From NCBI GenBank assembly GCA_022592435.1, contig JABYQS010000028.1, positions 186,001 through 250,000 of the forward strand: 64,000 bases of DNA, read 5' to 3'. The notes beneath the pieces were generated by a model. It did no database searches, had not been told where the DNA came from, and saw nothing but the letters and a program-made list of their open reading frames with translations. Positions 22,874 through 34,932 of the stretch are shown in pieces. Made by a program: the position numbers and the translations under genes. The DNA comes from Cerioporus squamosus. Lineage: Eukaryota; Basidiomycota; Agaricomycetes; Polyporales; Polyporaceae. Every line of letters begins with the position of its first letter. Within the stretch, counting starts at the first letter, position 1.

Positions 22874-23479
22874 TCAGTAACCGACACCGATCAAGTAATC
22901 GGCGAGGTTCTCGACAACCGGCGTTGCCTCAGGTGCCTGGGTGGGCGCACCGTACTCCGCAACGAGGACAGCCTGCTTCGTCTTGACGAGTATGCAGCCG
23001 TCACCCTAGGATAGGTGGAAGAGATGTGTCCAGAGATCGGTATCGATGTAGAAGAGCATGGAAGGATGGTAACGCACCCCCTTCTTGCCATACACGCTGC
23101 GGTCATTTGCCTGAAGGGTGAAGAACTTTTGACCCGCTAGACGGATACCGTTAGCCTGCGTGGTGGTGGCATCTTTGAAGGCGTTGACAATCGCTTTCTG
23201 CTCGTCCGCCGAAAGCTGTTGGGCGGAGAGATACCAATCCACGGATGGAGCAGAGGGGAATGTCAGCCGGAACAAGCACGGCTAAGACTATGCGGACGCA
23301 CCGTATAGCCCGGAGAGGAGGCCCAAACACCACCCGCGAGACCGACGATGGCGGCCTTGTTGATCTTGCCGGTTCCGATGAGGTTGTTGTCAACGTACGC
23401 TGGGGTGCAGGTCGACAGATCTGAGTAGGCTATTCGGGTGAACGGACCAAGCGTGCAAGGAGTCACCTTGCCAAGACAT
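22874..23479 (-). CDS. PFY1: Profilin
   Basis: Small actin-monomer and poly-proline binding protein of about 126 residues, acting at the cortical cytoskeleton. Start ATG at 23477-23479 encodes MSWQ, then an intron, then AYVDNNLIGTGKINKAAIVG and GLAGGVWASSPGYTV, the classic profilin N-terminal region. The middle exons carry LSADEQKAIVNAFKD and IRLAGQKFFTLQANDRSVYG. The last exon reads GCILVKTKQAVLVAEYGAPT and ends ENLADYLIGVGY at the stop (22874). Four short introns. Length and every block agree with fungal profilins. Confidence 0.93.
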
Positions 23480-23939
23480 TGTATAGATGAAGAGGAGAAC
23501 GGAGAGGGGAGAACGGGGGAAAACACAGACGAGACGGCGGAGGAGGAAGACGAGAGGCGGAGGTCAGTTATAAGGAGTCGCGAACTCGCAGTCGAGATTA
23601 GGTTTGGATAACAGCTGCCAATTACGCATATGGTAGCATAGACGCCCATACAGGACCTTTCCGTTAATACATCGGTAACCTCTAGGTAAGTACAGGCAGT
23701 AAGTACTAGTAAGTAGTGCAAGCAGCGCTCTTGTCACTTAAGACAGAGGATTCTCAGGCATCCAACTCCAGGGTATCGATTACAAGGTCCTACAGGTATG
23801 GTGAATACAACAGAGGAGTACATACTGCAGCATGACTGCGATCCCGGTGGGGTACAACTATGGTACAAGAGAGACTCTATCCAAGAAGCAATTAATGTCA
23901 TATCGATCGTCGAAGCCTGGAATGAACTGTGCGCACTGT
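23480..23939. other. Intergenic region profilin / PH protein
   Basis: About 460 bp. It includes the profilin promoter with C/T-rich tracts on the minus strand (G/A-rich on plus, 23,480-23,560) and the 3' UTR of the PH-domain gene. Nothing else recognised. Confidence 0.4.
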
Positions 23940-25336
23940 TCATCGCGTGGCTAGCCTGCTGCAAAGAAGCGCGAGCAGGTTCTCCTATAAAGCAGAGGTC
24001 AGCAAAGGCTACTGCCGCCGAACCTTTGTTCTTCCTCACCTTGTCCTCGTTCGAGTCCGTGAACATGCACCACGGGTCGTGCATGTCCTTGATCTCAAAT
24101 GCGAACGAGTTCGGAATGGACTGCAGCTCTTCATAGCCGTCCTGCCACTCCCTGATGCGCTGAATGCGCGACAGCTGGATCGTCTCAAGAGGCTTCGAAT
24201 CATCCTGGATGCATGAGGATCAATGAGTAGGTCGACCACGGCTCGAACAGACTCACCTCCGCATCCTTGAACAGCAGCAACGCGTCCTCCCGAAGCTGGA
24301 AGTACCGCCGTTTGTACGACAGACAGTCTTCGCTCTGCACGGTGACCCAGCCCGTGAGCAACACCGTCAGTCCCCGCGCGTTCTTCGTCTTCCGCGACTC
24401 AAGCCGCGCCGCAAGCGTCCTGCGCTCCCGGTCGACCCGTTCTCGCCACGCCTGCCGCTCCCGCATCTGCGCAAGCCGCTGCTCCTCGAGCTCGTGCCGC
24501 ATCCGCTGCATCTTCGCCGTCTCCTGCCGCCGCCGCTCGCGGTCCTGCCGCTTGCGCTCGGCGGCGACCATCGACGACAGCGCCTCCGCTTCGCGCTCTA
24601 TCGCCTCGCGCTTCCGCCGCTCCTCCGCTGCGCGCCGCAGTTCCTGCTCGAGCGCGGCCTTGCGAGCAGCCTCGTCGCGGGCCGCCTCGAGCAGCTGCTG
24701 CTCCTTCTCGTACTTGAGCCGGGCCTGGCGCGCCGCCTCCTCGCGCAGGGCCTCCTGCTCTTCTTGCTCCTTGCGCCGGCGGGCCTCCCGGCGGCGGAGC
24801 TCGGCTTCTTCGGGCGTGGAGATCGTGGCGGCGCGCCGTTGGGTGGCGGTCATGCGCGCAGCGGCGATGGGGATCCGGGAGGTTGCGCTGCGCGAGTGGG
24901 CCGTGCCGGGCTTTGGGGGCACGGTCGGCGACGCGGGTGCGGGTGCGGGCATGACACCCATCTCGTCCGGGACGGGAGGGAGCTTGGAGTAGTCCGGGGG
25001 CGGGCGCACCTGGTGCGAGATGACGATCACGCTGTCGCTCTCGGAGATGGGCGACATGACGGCGTAGCGGACGTCGTCCCACTCGCTCCTGTGCGGCTCG
25101 TACAGGGAGTAGGTGCGGTCGCGGTGGGGCTCGCCACCGCTCATGTCCTTTGGGGGCGGGGGCGGGGGAGGGAGCGGGGCGGACTTGGGCTCGCGGCGGA
25201 ACATCTTGTCGCTGAAGTCGGCGGTGATGCCTAGGACGCCGGACGGACGGGGAGAGGTGGGTTGTCTGTTTGTGCTGGTGCTGAGCGGGAGGAGGAATCT
25301 GGGATTGAGCTTGGAACGCAGTTTCTTGGCCGACAT
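23940..25336 (-). CDS. Coiled-coil protein with C-terminal PH domain
   Basis: Start MSAKKLRSKLNPRFLLPL at 25336. Residues 1-200 or so are proline-rich and disordered, with a PPPPPPP run that could bind SH3, WW or profilin. Residues about 200-330 form a long charged helix (repeats such as RRREARRRKEQEEQEALREE), a predicted coiled coil. The C-terminus is a pleckstrin-homology domain: LLTGWVTVQSEDCLSYKRRY, FQLREDALLLFKD, then after an intron LETIQLSRIQRIREWQDGYE, FAFEIKDMHDPWCMFTDSNE and a final helix ENLLALLCSRLATR. The Trp in PWCMFTD is the expected domain-end aromatic. Probably a lipid- or membrane-associated scaffold. I cannot name an orthologue. Confidence 0.8.
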
Positions 25337-25885
25337 ATTTGCTGATCGAGTGCTTGGAGACAAGGGCAGGTTGTTCGTTGGGTATGTATGCAATTTCGTT
25401 TATTATGATGGGGGTAGCGCGAAGCGAGAGAGAAAGAAAGGAAATGTACGGTTGAGAGGTAGGTGGAGGGAGAAAGAGAAAGAGAGCTGCGAGATGGGCG
25501 GGGCATGTTACTGTATTGTAGGTAATCGGCATCTGCTGTTGCTACAGAGGGCGGTGCCATTGTTGCCACATCCGCACACTTCCTCTGTTGACCACACAAT
25601 GCCAGAAGCACAATTACAGGCACATGCGCCGTATCCCCGTCTGTCTATATCGCATTCTTGAGAAGGGGGGCTTGGGGCACGGCGACAACAACAACTTCCG
25701 TAGCGACTGTCGTCGGTCCCAGAAACGCGCCCGGGGTACATCGGGCTCGTTTGCCAGAGGGCGATCGAACAGGATCTTCTATCTACTACAGAATGCGAGA
25801 AGGTGATACAGACTACACCGACAGTACGACATCATCACACCGGCACCTCCATCGCGGCCCCTTCGCGGGAATGGCAAGCTCAAGC
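25337..25885. other. Intergenic region PH protein / TSR4
   Basis: About 550 bp containing the promoter of the minus-strand PH gene (pyrimidine-rich on its coding strand, 25,420-25,500) and the TSR4 3' UTR. No gene seen. Confidence 0.4.
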
Positions 25886-27579
25886 TCACTCGTCCCACTG
25901 CACGAGCACGTACTCCTCCCGCCATGTCGTCCCCGCGCCGGGCGTCGTCGCCGCACAGTCCTTCTCGCACGAGAATATCATGCACGTTCCCCACTCCATC
26001 CCCCGTCCGGTCGCGTTCTGGCCCTTGAGCGCTTTGAGCACCTCCGCGCGCCGCTCCTCGTCTGTCTGCTTTTTGCCCTGCGCCGCGCCGTTGTCCTGGG
26101 ATGGCTTGAGCACGTTGATGAGGTTCGGCATCAGCTGGCACTCGAACACCCGCCGTGATTGGCAGTGCGGGCATGGCGGGAGAGACTCGGGCGCGTAGCT
26201 GCGTTTCCGCGGAGGCGTCACCATGAAGTCGGGCTTCGTGACGGGCAACGGGGGAGACGGTGGGACGGGGAAGAGTTTATCGAAGGTTTTGTCGCTGGAG
26301 AAGGGAAGCGGCGTCCCACCCAGTTCGTACCTACCGTGCGCTGTCGTTAGCTTCGGGCCGAAAATGGGAAGGGAATGTGCGGCGCACCTGAGACATTGCT
26401 CGCCCTCGTAGGAGACGCGTTTGCTGAAGCGCTCGAAGGCGTGGTCGACGTCTATCGAGTTCTCGTAGCCTTCCATGGCCCAGCTCCCACCGTCCTTGTC
26501 TTTCGCACCCTTGTCGTCGTCCACGTCGACCGCCGCCCCGGCCGGCACCTTCACCTTCGGAGGCGGCGGGAGATACTCGGAGACTGTCGAGAGGTACAGA
26601 GGCGAATAAGCGGGGGCGGCTGTCCAGGGCGAATCCTGAAGAGAAGTGGCTTGGAGGGCGGCCGCGAGAGCGTCCTGCTCGTCTTCGTCGCCTTCGCTGT
26701 CGGTGCCACTTTCGTCTGACACGTCGTCGGCCCCGGTGGACTGTGTCTTGGATGACGACTCTTCAGGCTCTGGCGAAGCTTCAGGTTCGGGATCTGTGTT
26801 GCCAAAGATCTGGGATCCTAGCCCGAACGGGTTTGGTGCAGCGTTCCCGGCGAGCTGGCGGCAGGAAGCGTCAGCCTAGTCTTCCCGAGGAGACGAGGAG
26901 CGTGAACAAGAGAGGCAAGTACGCACAGCGAAGGGGTTGCTTTTAGGCTGCGCGTTCTTCGCAGCGGCGTCCGCAGCAGCTTTAGCTCGCAGGGCTTCCT
27001 TCTCCTTGCGCTTGGCTTCCTTCTTTTCGAGCTTTTCGGCGTACTTTTTGTTGAAGCGGAGCTCCCGCCATGCCCGGACGCTGCAGGGGACGCGATCAGG
27101 GTTAGAGAGATCGGTCGGGGGCAGCGAGAAGCGGGCGGATCGGTGTGGGTGTGTGAAGGACGCACCTCCCTTCCTTGCGCTGACAGGAGGATCGTGCGCA
27201 GCCCCAGACGAAGAGGGCTCTGTCATTGGGGCTGTCTTCCATGGGACACCAAACCTGTGCGAGAAGTTCCATGGGCTGGGCGCAATTTTGGCATGTTGCG
27301 TGTGCGAGGGGTGGCGGCGGCGGGGACAGGAAAGTCTGCACACGGGTGGGGGCAGGGCACGAAATCGGATAGGACATTGATCAATATACAGAGACTACAT
27401 GGACAAGCGAAGGGGCATCGTACGGGATGACCACCTAAACGCGATACAGTGGGGTCTGAGAGGTCTGCTGGGGAGTGTAGAGGACCGTCCGGGAGACCAA
27501 GCTGGACGGCGGTCTCGACGTCTGCATCGAGCTCATCGTCCGAGTCCGACCAGGCGTCGTCGACGTCAGCGGGAGGCAT
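25886..27579 (-). CDS. TSR4: PDCD2/Tsr4 family ribosome-assembly chaperone
   Basis: Dedicated chaperone of ribosomal protein uS5 (Rps2) in the PDCD2/Tsr4 family, required for 20S pre-rRNA processing. Start MPPADVDDAWSDSDDELDAD at 27579. The N-terminal half has the zinc-ribbon-like region CQNCAQPMELLAQVWCP...FVWGC. A charged Lys/Glu/Ala helix follows (KKYAEKLEKKEAKRKEKEAL), then an acidic linker. The C-terminal PDCD2_C domain has CPHCQSRRVFECQLMPNLIN and EWGTCMIFSCEKDC, and ends EEYVLVQWDE at 25886. About 500 residues in several exons; no frame break found. The frame upstream of the ATG stays open but has no support. Confidence 0.9.
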
Positions 27580-28490
27580 AGCAAGTGGGTAGCTTGAGGA
27601 GTCGGGGAAGCTGGGGAGAGGAGAGGTTAGCTCGGAGGAACGAGGACGGAGGCGAGGAAGAGGGAAGGTCAGAAAAGCATGAATGGTATAGTTTAAGGAA
27701 TCGTCAAGGACAGTTGCGGCCGAGAAGCTCATTCGCAACATTTCAGACTCGTCATCTAGATGGCTCATCTTGTGAAGAGACAGCAGGGAAGGCGACTCAC
27801 CGAGGGCTCGGAGGGAGTGAGAGCACAGAGACAAGACGCGAACGGACGCCCACGACAAAATTCAGCGCCGCCTCCTGCCATACCGGAAACAACGGGCCGG
27901 ACAGCCGGGCGGGCGGCGGGGGAGCCACTCGCCATCGCACGCATCGTCCACAGACACAGGATGGACCAGGAGTAGCAAGCTGGCTCTGGCAACGCAGCAG
28001 ACATGAAACACCGCGGGGTCTGTACCCGCAGAGTGACGACAACAGCGTGATGCGCCCTCTGCGCAGTGGCAGCATGCCGGCAGCACGCTTCGCGGCGAGA
28101 GGGGACTGGACGCTGCCTGACGCTGCGAAGACAGAGTGCAAATCGTGGATCGCATCTAGATAGGCTGCCTGTGCTTGCGCGAACCAGCAACCCCTAGTCC
28201 GCTCCCGTGTCGAATCGCGACGTCGCCCCGGAGGTACGCCACCCCACGCGCCTCTCGCTCGAATATCCGTGGCATTCTGGGCACAATCCCTCCTCCTCCG
28301 CGCAGCAACAGCCCACACGACGCGCCCACAGCGACGGCAGGCGATAGCCCAGCGGCCGCCCCCTCGTTTTGTCGCCGGAGAGCAGGGCCAGGATCTTGCC
28401 GAGCGAAGAAGCCAGCCGGGCTGTCACTCGCCTCCTTTCCCTTCCCTTATATCCTCCTCTCCCGCGCTTCCTCTCTCCGCCTCCTCCTCC
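27580..28490. other. Divergent intergenic region TSR4 / transcription factor
   Basis: About 910 bp between head-to-head genes. It contains a 192-codon plus-strand ORF (27,585-28,163), which I consider a chance frame in GC-rich sequence because it has no recognisable content. Otherwise both promoters. Confidence 0.45.
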
Positions 28491-31400
28491 ATGTCCTCCC
28501 AGGACCCCATGCTCTCTCCCCAAGATCTCTCCCCGAAGGACCCCGTCAACGGCGAGAAGAAGCGCAAACGCGGCGCAACTCGTCTATCGTGTGCAGAGTG
28601 TCGCAGGTACGTCCGATTCGGCGTCTACGCGTCCCCGTGTCTCTCAAACGCATCCCCGCTCCTCCAACCAAGACTCAAGTTGCGCTGCGATCGCGCTATT
28701 CCCTGTGGCTCCTGTGTCAAACGCGGCTGTGCTGCCATCTGTCCCGACGGTGCGTCTCGTCCTCCCTCTCACCCTCCCCTCCGTGACTGATCGGCAGTAT
28801 CCGCTATCCAGGCTCCCTCACCACCGGCAAGGGCAATCGGTATGTATCTCCCCCTCTGCCGACTCCCTCTCTTACTCTGTTCTTACCTAGCGCACCCAGA
28901 TTCGTCCTCGCCTCAACACAGGACCTCCACGAAAAGATCAATCAGCTCGCAAACCGCGTCCGCGAACTCGAGGACGCCCTCCGCACTTCACATGCCCTCC
29001 ACTCTCTCGAGCCCCACCCTCTCCTCTCCGACGACCTCCTCCGAATAAAGGCCCCCATACAACGCGAGAACCTCATCAACACCGGCGCTCCAAATGGTTC
29101 CCCCGACGAGCCAGGTGCCGACGTCGTCGACTCATTCGGCTCATTAGCAATCAGTGACACCGGCCGCACCAACTACTTCGGTCAGGCTACCAGCTCTTGG
29201 GTCAGTCACTCCCGCTGTCACCTACCATCTCACCTGCTTACCCGCCTTTGACCCGCCTCTCAGTACTTCTTGACGGTCCGTGTGAACATCCCCATTCATG
29301 TATCTGTCCACGCTGACAGTTCCTTGGATAGAATGAGGACAACAGGGACGACGACCGTGATCAGCGATCCGCCAACCTCCGCAAACTCCTTTCTCCCGAG
29401 GTCCTCTCCCTCAGCGGCCTCTTCCCTATCGCCCCCAGTCTACCACTCACTCTTGACGCGGAGACCATGCGGATAGAGCGGTTGCGCAGTCTCTTCTGGT
29501 ATCTGCCTCCCGTCGACGAGGCGACCGAGCTGCGAAACATCTACTACCAACACGCTGCGTGGATGTAGGTCTTTTGTGCACCCGTCGTGACGTCCCCAGT
29601 CTCTCACGTCTCCTCGGTTCAGGTACAACCCAATCTCCATGGCCCAGTTCAACGAGACTGCCTTCAGCCAGTTCTACAACCCCAACGCCACCCCACAGAT
29701 GGACGATCCGGTCATGTCGCATCAGCTCGCGCTTATGTTCATGGTCCTCGCCATCGGCAGCCTGATGGACATCGCCCGCCCCGCATACAACATCGAGGCA
29801 GAAAAGTACCACCATCTGGCACGAGCCGCCCTCTTCCAGAGCCCCATCTTCGAAGAGCCTACGCTTGCGGCTGTCCAGGCACTGGTACGCTTACATGGAC
29901 TGAGGACCGTGTGGGAGCACTTACCCCGCATTCCTTACGTGACAGTATCTGATGGCGTTCTACCTCTTCCTGGGCGAACGCCATGGCAGTGGCGTCGGAT
30001 CCAGGTGGGCGTTCATGGGTCTGGCTGTCAAGTTGGGCGTCAGCGTGAGTACCGTCCTGAGTGCTTCCAGGCCAGTATGCTGACCGTCTTGGATATTTCT
30101 TCAGATGGGACTTCGTAAGTTCATACGTTGACCTCCTTCTCGGTCCCCAGTACTAAATCTTTGTGCCAGACCGTGATGCAGGTCGATGGAAAGTTGACCA
30201 GGCGGAGATTCAGAGACGCCGCGAGAGCTTCTGGGAACTCTACTCTTACGACCTGTTGCAAGTGCGTTCGCCGTTCACGGGCACGTGTGGAGGAGACTGA
30301 CCGCCACTTACATCAGTCGTTCACGCTTGGCCGGCCGCCGTCCTTTACACTGGTGCATATCGATTGCAAGAAGCCGTACACAGAGGACCCGAACAACGAG
30401 GAGACATGTGAGTACCTCCCATAGGTTAGGCATCCCCTCATACTCACACCCTGCACAGTTCACTGGTGGAAGCATCGCTTCACTTCCGAGTGCATGAACC
30501 TGGTGTACGACCAAGCGTTTGGTGCGAAGACACCGACGTACAGCACCGTCCTCCAGCTCGATCGCAAGCTGCGAGGGTTCACCGTCCCCGCATCGCTGCA
30601 GATTGCTGGTTTCGGGAACTCAGAGTCGCGGCAAGGCAACTACTACGAGAGCGTTCCTCTAATCCTGCAGCGCCACCTTGTGCTGGCTATCCGGGAGTCG
30701 AGTACGTGGCAGTGCGAGTGGATCCTGACTAGCATGCTGATAGCCACGCGTGATAGATCTGCTGTACATGCACCGTGGTTTCTTCGCCAGGGCCATCAGC
30801 GACCATCCCAAGGATCCCCTTGGCAGTCCGTATGGAGGCTCGTTCATTGCGGCATATCGCAGCGCCGGCTCTCTGGTCGCTCTCGTCCGCAACATCCACT
30901 CACAGCTGAAGGAGCTCACCGAACGAATGTGGTTCTTGTGGACACACTTGTTCTCATGTTCTGTAGGTCAAGCCAGCTCCAGAAGCGTGCCTCATCACTA
31001 AAGTCAATCACAGATCATCTTGGGGTCCATCGTGACCCGCTGTCCGTCCATGAGCCTTGCCCCGTCTGCTCTGGTCCAGCTCGACTCTGCCTGCGACTTG
31101 TTCTCAAAGACAGCAAAGTTTTTCCACGCTGAGAAGGTCTTGGTACGTACTCCGATCTGTCGGACATTGTTCGCGATGTTGATTGCATCGGGGTCTCTAG
31201 GGAATCATGCTCAGGCTGCGGGAGAAGGCCCATGCCAGCCTCTCCGCGTACCGTAACACACCGCCTTCAAGGGCAGGGACGATCTCAGAGCCGACGACAC
31301 CGGCGGATGACAACGACGAGCTGAGCACACTCGGAGGCAGGACACGACTCGTCGAGCAGAAGGAAAAGTCAATGTCTCCGCAGATCACGGACCGCTCGCC

Positions 31401-31915
31401 AACGTCGCTGAACCCTATCGTCCCGCTGCCCCTCAAGCAGCCAGAGGAGCAACAAGTGCACCCGTACGTCTTGCAGTACCTGCGTACGTTTGTCCCCTCA
31501 CCACCGCACGGTTCCTCGGCGATGGGGGCCGGACCAAGTCAAGCGGGGCCGTCGTCGCAGCCAATGCAGAACGGGGCGCAGGTGTCCCCGACGCACTACC
31601 ACCCCCAGCAACCGCAGACGATGCACAGCTTGCAGCCCATGACGCCGACGTTCGCCCAGCGGAGTACCCGCCGTCTCAGCAGCAGACGCCACAGCAGCAG
31701 CTGCCGGGTCTGCAGATGGAGGGTCTGAACCCGATGTTCCCGCAGTACTTCCCTGTGTTTGACTATGGGCACGTGGGCTCTGGCGGCGCAGGCGCGGAGA
31801 TGTACGCGACGTCGCCGATTTCGATGGAGGGTGACTACTCGGCGGGACGGTCGTACTCGCCGGAGAACACGATGCAGACGGCGTGGCAGACTTTGTTGCG
31901 CAGATGGGTATGTGA
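28491..31915 (+). CDS. Zn2Cys6 transcription factor with fungal-specific middle domain
   Basis: Gal4-type regulator, nuclear by family. Start MSSQDPMLSPQDLSPK. The zinc cluster reads LSCAECRR then, across an intron, LKLRCDRAIPCGSCVKRG, giving C-x2-C-x6-C-x5-C-x2-C plus two more Cys. A short coiled coil follows (INQLANRVRELEDALR). The large middle domain (Fungal_trans type) includes RSLFWYLPPVDEATELRNIY, SMGLHRDAGRW, RRRESFWELYSYDLLQSF and LGRPPSF. The tail is Gln/Pro/Ser-rich, typical of activation regions. Two one-base breaks are inferred in the tail: CCC at 31655-31657, needed to join ...TPTFA to ...AEYPPSQQQ, and near 31,889, which would end the protein FVAQMGM at 31915. If the second is not real, the frame runs to 32048. 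No target genes are evident. Confidence 0.87.
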
Positions 31916-32439
31916 GCATGCGGAGTCGCGATGGGATGACAAGGAGGGGTCGAGGCGGGGTGAGAGTCGACTCGGATACCACCAGCTTGGAAGCAGCGTA
32001 TATCGGCCGCTGGCCATGTATTTGTATGTCTCCGTTGTGTCTGCTTAAGGTGCGGTCTCGGGACTGTTTGTCGCGCTTTCGTGATTATATACGTACTGTA
32101 GTTCATGTCTAGACGATAAACGTGTAGGACCGCAATCCTCTCAGCCTTGGGCCTCTGAGGCTACGTTTTGTGCTCGTGTCGTGTAGCTATGCATATGTAT
32201 CAGCCGTATTCGAGTGTTGATTCAACACCAGTGACAGGACGAACTGCGCCGCTGCGGTCGATCGAGAGAGGGCTGTGGCTATTCGTGTCGTAGAATGGAA
32301 GCGCCCGCACGGAGCGGTTGTGCCTTGCCGGCTGCTCTTGTCCAGTCTGCCGTCCTTGCATCCCACCACCACCTCCCTGTTCACCCCTGCGCTCCCTTTT
32401 GTCCCAAGCTGCGACGCGAATCGTAAAGAGTGCAAGCCG
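31916..32439. other. Intergenic region transcription factor / SNX41
   Basis: About 520 bp with the 3' UTR of the transcription factor and the SNX41 promoter. Nothing else recognised. Confidence 0.4.
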
Positions 32440-34566
32440 ATGGAAGCGTTTGAAGACGAGAACCCATTCGAGAGCGAGCCGGAGCGTCTCCAATCCCCCT
32501 CCGATAGCTCGTCCTCGCGGGTCGACATCTCCGGGGTGTCGTCCCCCGAGCTCGTGTCGCAGCCTGCGCGGTTTGCGTCCCCGCCCACGTCGCCCTCGAG
32601 GAGGAATACGTTCCCCAGCCCCGGCTCGCACAGGCAGCCCCAGGCGCAGAAGAGCGACTTCTGTTGTACGAGAGATCACTGGTTGCATTCCGGAGAGGAT
32701 GCCGAGATTCTGGTGCGTCGTTCCTTGCGAGAGGGACCGCACGGGGAGTAGCTGACCTGCTTCTGCGTGTGCGGGTGTAGATCACGGATGCGCTGAAGAC
32801 CTCGGTGAACTCGTCCTCGCCGTATATCACATACGTCATACGTGCAGGGGTAAGCTCAGACCCTCAGCGAGTATCTCTCCTCCTTGTGCTCACCGCCGCT
32901 CGTGGCTCTGGACAGACCGCAGAGGCACACCACAGGTACTCCGAGTTCGAGTCCCTGCGGAGCAACCTCGTCAAGCTGTACCCACGCTCATTATACCCCC
33001 GATACCGTCGAAGCAGACAATAGGCGACTATGCGGTCAAGCAGGCGAAGGCGAAGGAGGACGCGGCCATGATCGCGAGGCGAAAGCGCATGCTGCAAACG
33101 TTCTTGAACAGGATCGCTCGTCACCCCATCTTGTCGAACGAGCATGTGTTCCACCGGTTCTTGGATGGCGAGGTTTCATGGGTGCGTTCATTCAAAGACC
33201 TCGTTTACGTGCACAGCTCTTAAAGGCGCGGGTTGGGATAACAGACAGAGGTGTTGAACTCCCCGCCGATCTCGCTGCTGCCCAAGAACATCCTCAAGGC
33301 ACCATCACATAACCCCACAGACCAACAAGCGGCTATGGCGTACGCTGCGCTTCCGAATCCGTCCGCGGCACACCCGCTGCGGAGGCCGGATCAGCGATTC
33401 TTGGACTCGGAGGTGTTCACGAACAAGTTCGCGGCACATCTGGGCGGACCCATGGAGAAGGTGACGAGGAGGACAATGAAGCGGTGGTCGGAATTTGCAC
33501 AGGACTACTCGGAGCTTGGAGCGACGCTCAATGGGTTCAGTCTGAACGAGACTGGGCAGCTTTCGACGGCGGTCGAGAAGACTGGGCAGGCCGTGGATGC
33601 GACGTACATGTCTACGACGAAACTGGTTCGTTTCATTGCTCTGCACGCATATGGAAAACATATGTTGACAACACCCTTCTGCAGCTACAGGAATTTGAAC
33701 AGAACTGGGCAGAGCCGCTCCACGAGTACACGCAGTTTGCGTCCATCATCAAGAAGCTCCTGCAGTACCGGCACCAGAAGCATGTCCAGTACGAGATGAC
33801 GCAGGAGGCGTTGGAGGCGAAGCGGGAGCAGCTCGAGGATCTGGAGAAAGCTGAGCGGGAGGCGAGGAGACTGGAGGAGGCGCTGAGTCAGGGCCGCCCC
33901 AGCACCTTGCGGACTTCGCCTTCGCAGCAAGGGGAGGAGGGCGAAGGCGAGCATCAACAAGCCGGTGATGAGAACAAGGCGCGCCGGCAGGAAGAATCGG
34001 CCTACCTCCCGCCGCACCCTGGGCCTAACCCTGTGAGACGGCGGGCGCCGGGGATGGGCTTGTTGAGCGCGCTGAGCTACACACTGCACGGGATGATGGA
34101 CGTGGACCCGGAGACGGCGCGTCGGAACACGATCACGAAGACGAGGGAGACGATCTCTCAGGTAAGCACAAGGGTGTGTGCCGTGCAGCTTGAGCGGGAG
34201 CTGACGACTGCGCGCGGCAGTTGGAGGATGCGCTGCATTTGTCAGCACAAGACCTCAAGTACTCGAGCTCGACGATCCAGGCGGACTTGGACCGGTTCCA
34301 GCGACAGAAGGTTGCAGACTTGCGCGAGATGGCGATCAGCATGGCGAGGAGCCATCGGGACTGGTGCAAGCAGGTGGGAGCGGCTTCGATGCTACTCTGT
34401 GCGACGTTCGTTAATGTCTATCGTGCAGAACCTGGAAGCTTGGGAGGAGGCGAAGGTTGAGATAGCGAAGATTCCAGACCATCCGAACCGCGCGCCGGAG
34501 GAGACGACGAATGGGGCGGCGGTGCATGGAAGGCGGGACTCGATGGCTACAATCAACGGCCAATGA
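32440..34566 (+). CDS. SNX41: Sorting nexin of the SNX41/Atg20 type (PX-BAR)
   Basis: Peripheral endosomal protein that binds PtdIns3P through a PX domain and curves membranes with a BAR domain. In yeast the family works with Snx4 in retrieval and selective autophagy. Start MEAFEDENPFESEPERLQ. PX: TSVNSSSPYITYVIRAG, HRYSEFESLRSNL, then TLIIPPIPSKQTIGDYAV and RRKRMLQTFLNRIARHP. Family linker: EVLNSPPISLLPKNILKAP. BAR: GPMEKVTRRTMKRWSEFAQD, YSELGATLNGFSL, then NWAEPLHEYTQFASIIKKLL and a charged coiled coil. One missing base at the CCC 32981-32983 breaks the PX domain between KLYP and TLIIPP; probably an assembly error. Stop 34566. SNX41 versus Atg20 naming is by resemblance. Confidence 0.88.
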
Positions 34567-34932
34567 GGGCGCCTGGAGCGGGCTTGGGTTGTTCACGACG
34601 CGTTCACGATGCTTTCTCGGAAGTCTGTGTAATGATATATACTCGGAGTACCAGTACCGTACAGGGTGTGGTTATTGGGCCAGGGATTGCCGAGTGCGAC
34701 GGAAGCAAATATCAAGCGGGGCACGCTGGCGGAGAATAAGGCATGCGGGGCCCTGTGCAAGGGGACAACCATAAGAGGCGGGTGAGAGAGACTCAGACTC
34801 GCGCCAGGGCGGCCTGCGTCTCACCGCACTCTCCTTCGTCCCTCATGCACCGCGACCCATCGCGCCCGCCCTCGCCCGAGTCTGTCTCCGCTGCTGCGTG
34901 CTAGCTCCCCGACATCCGCCCCGCACACCGCC

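Noticed and set aside
24267..25234. Two plus-strand ORFs of over 240 codons, Arg/Ser- or Leu-rich
   Set aside because: Antisense shadows of the coiled-coil segment of the PH-domain gene.
27585..28163. 192-codon plus-strand ORF between TSR4 and the transcription factor
   Set aside because: Biased composition, no recognisable domain, overlaps both promoters; chance frame in GC-rich DNA.
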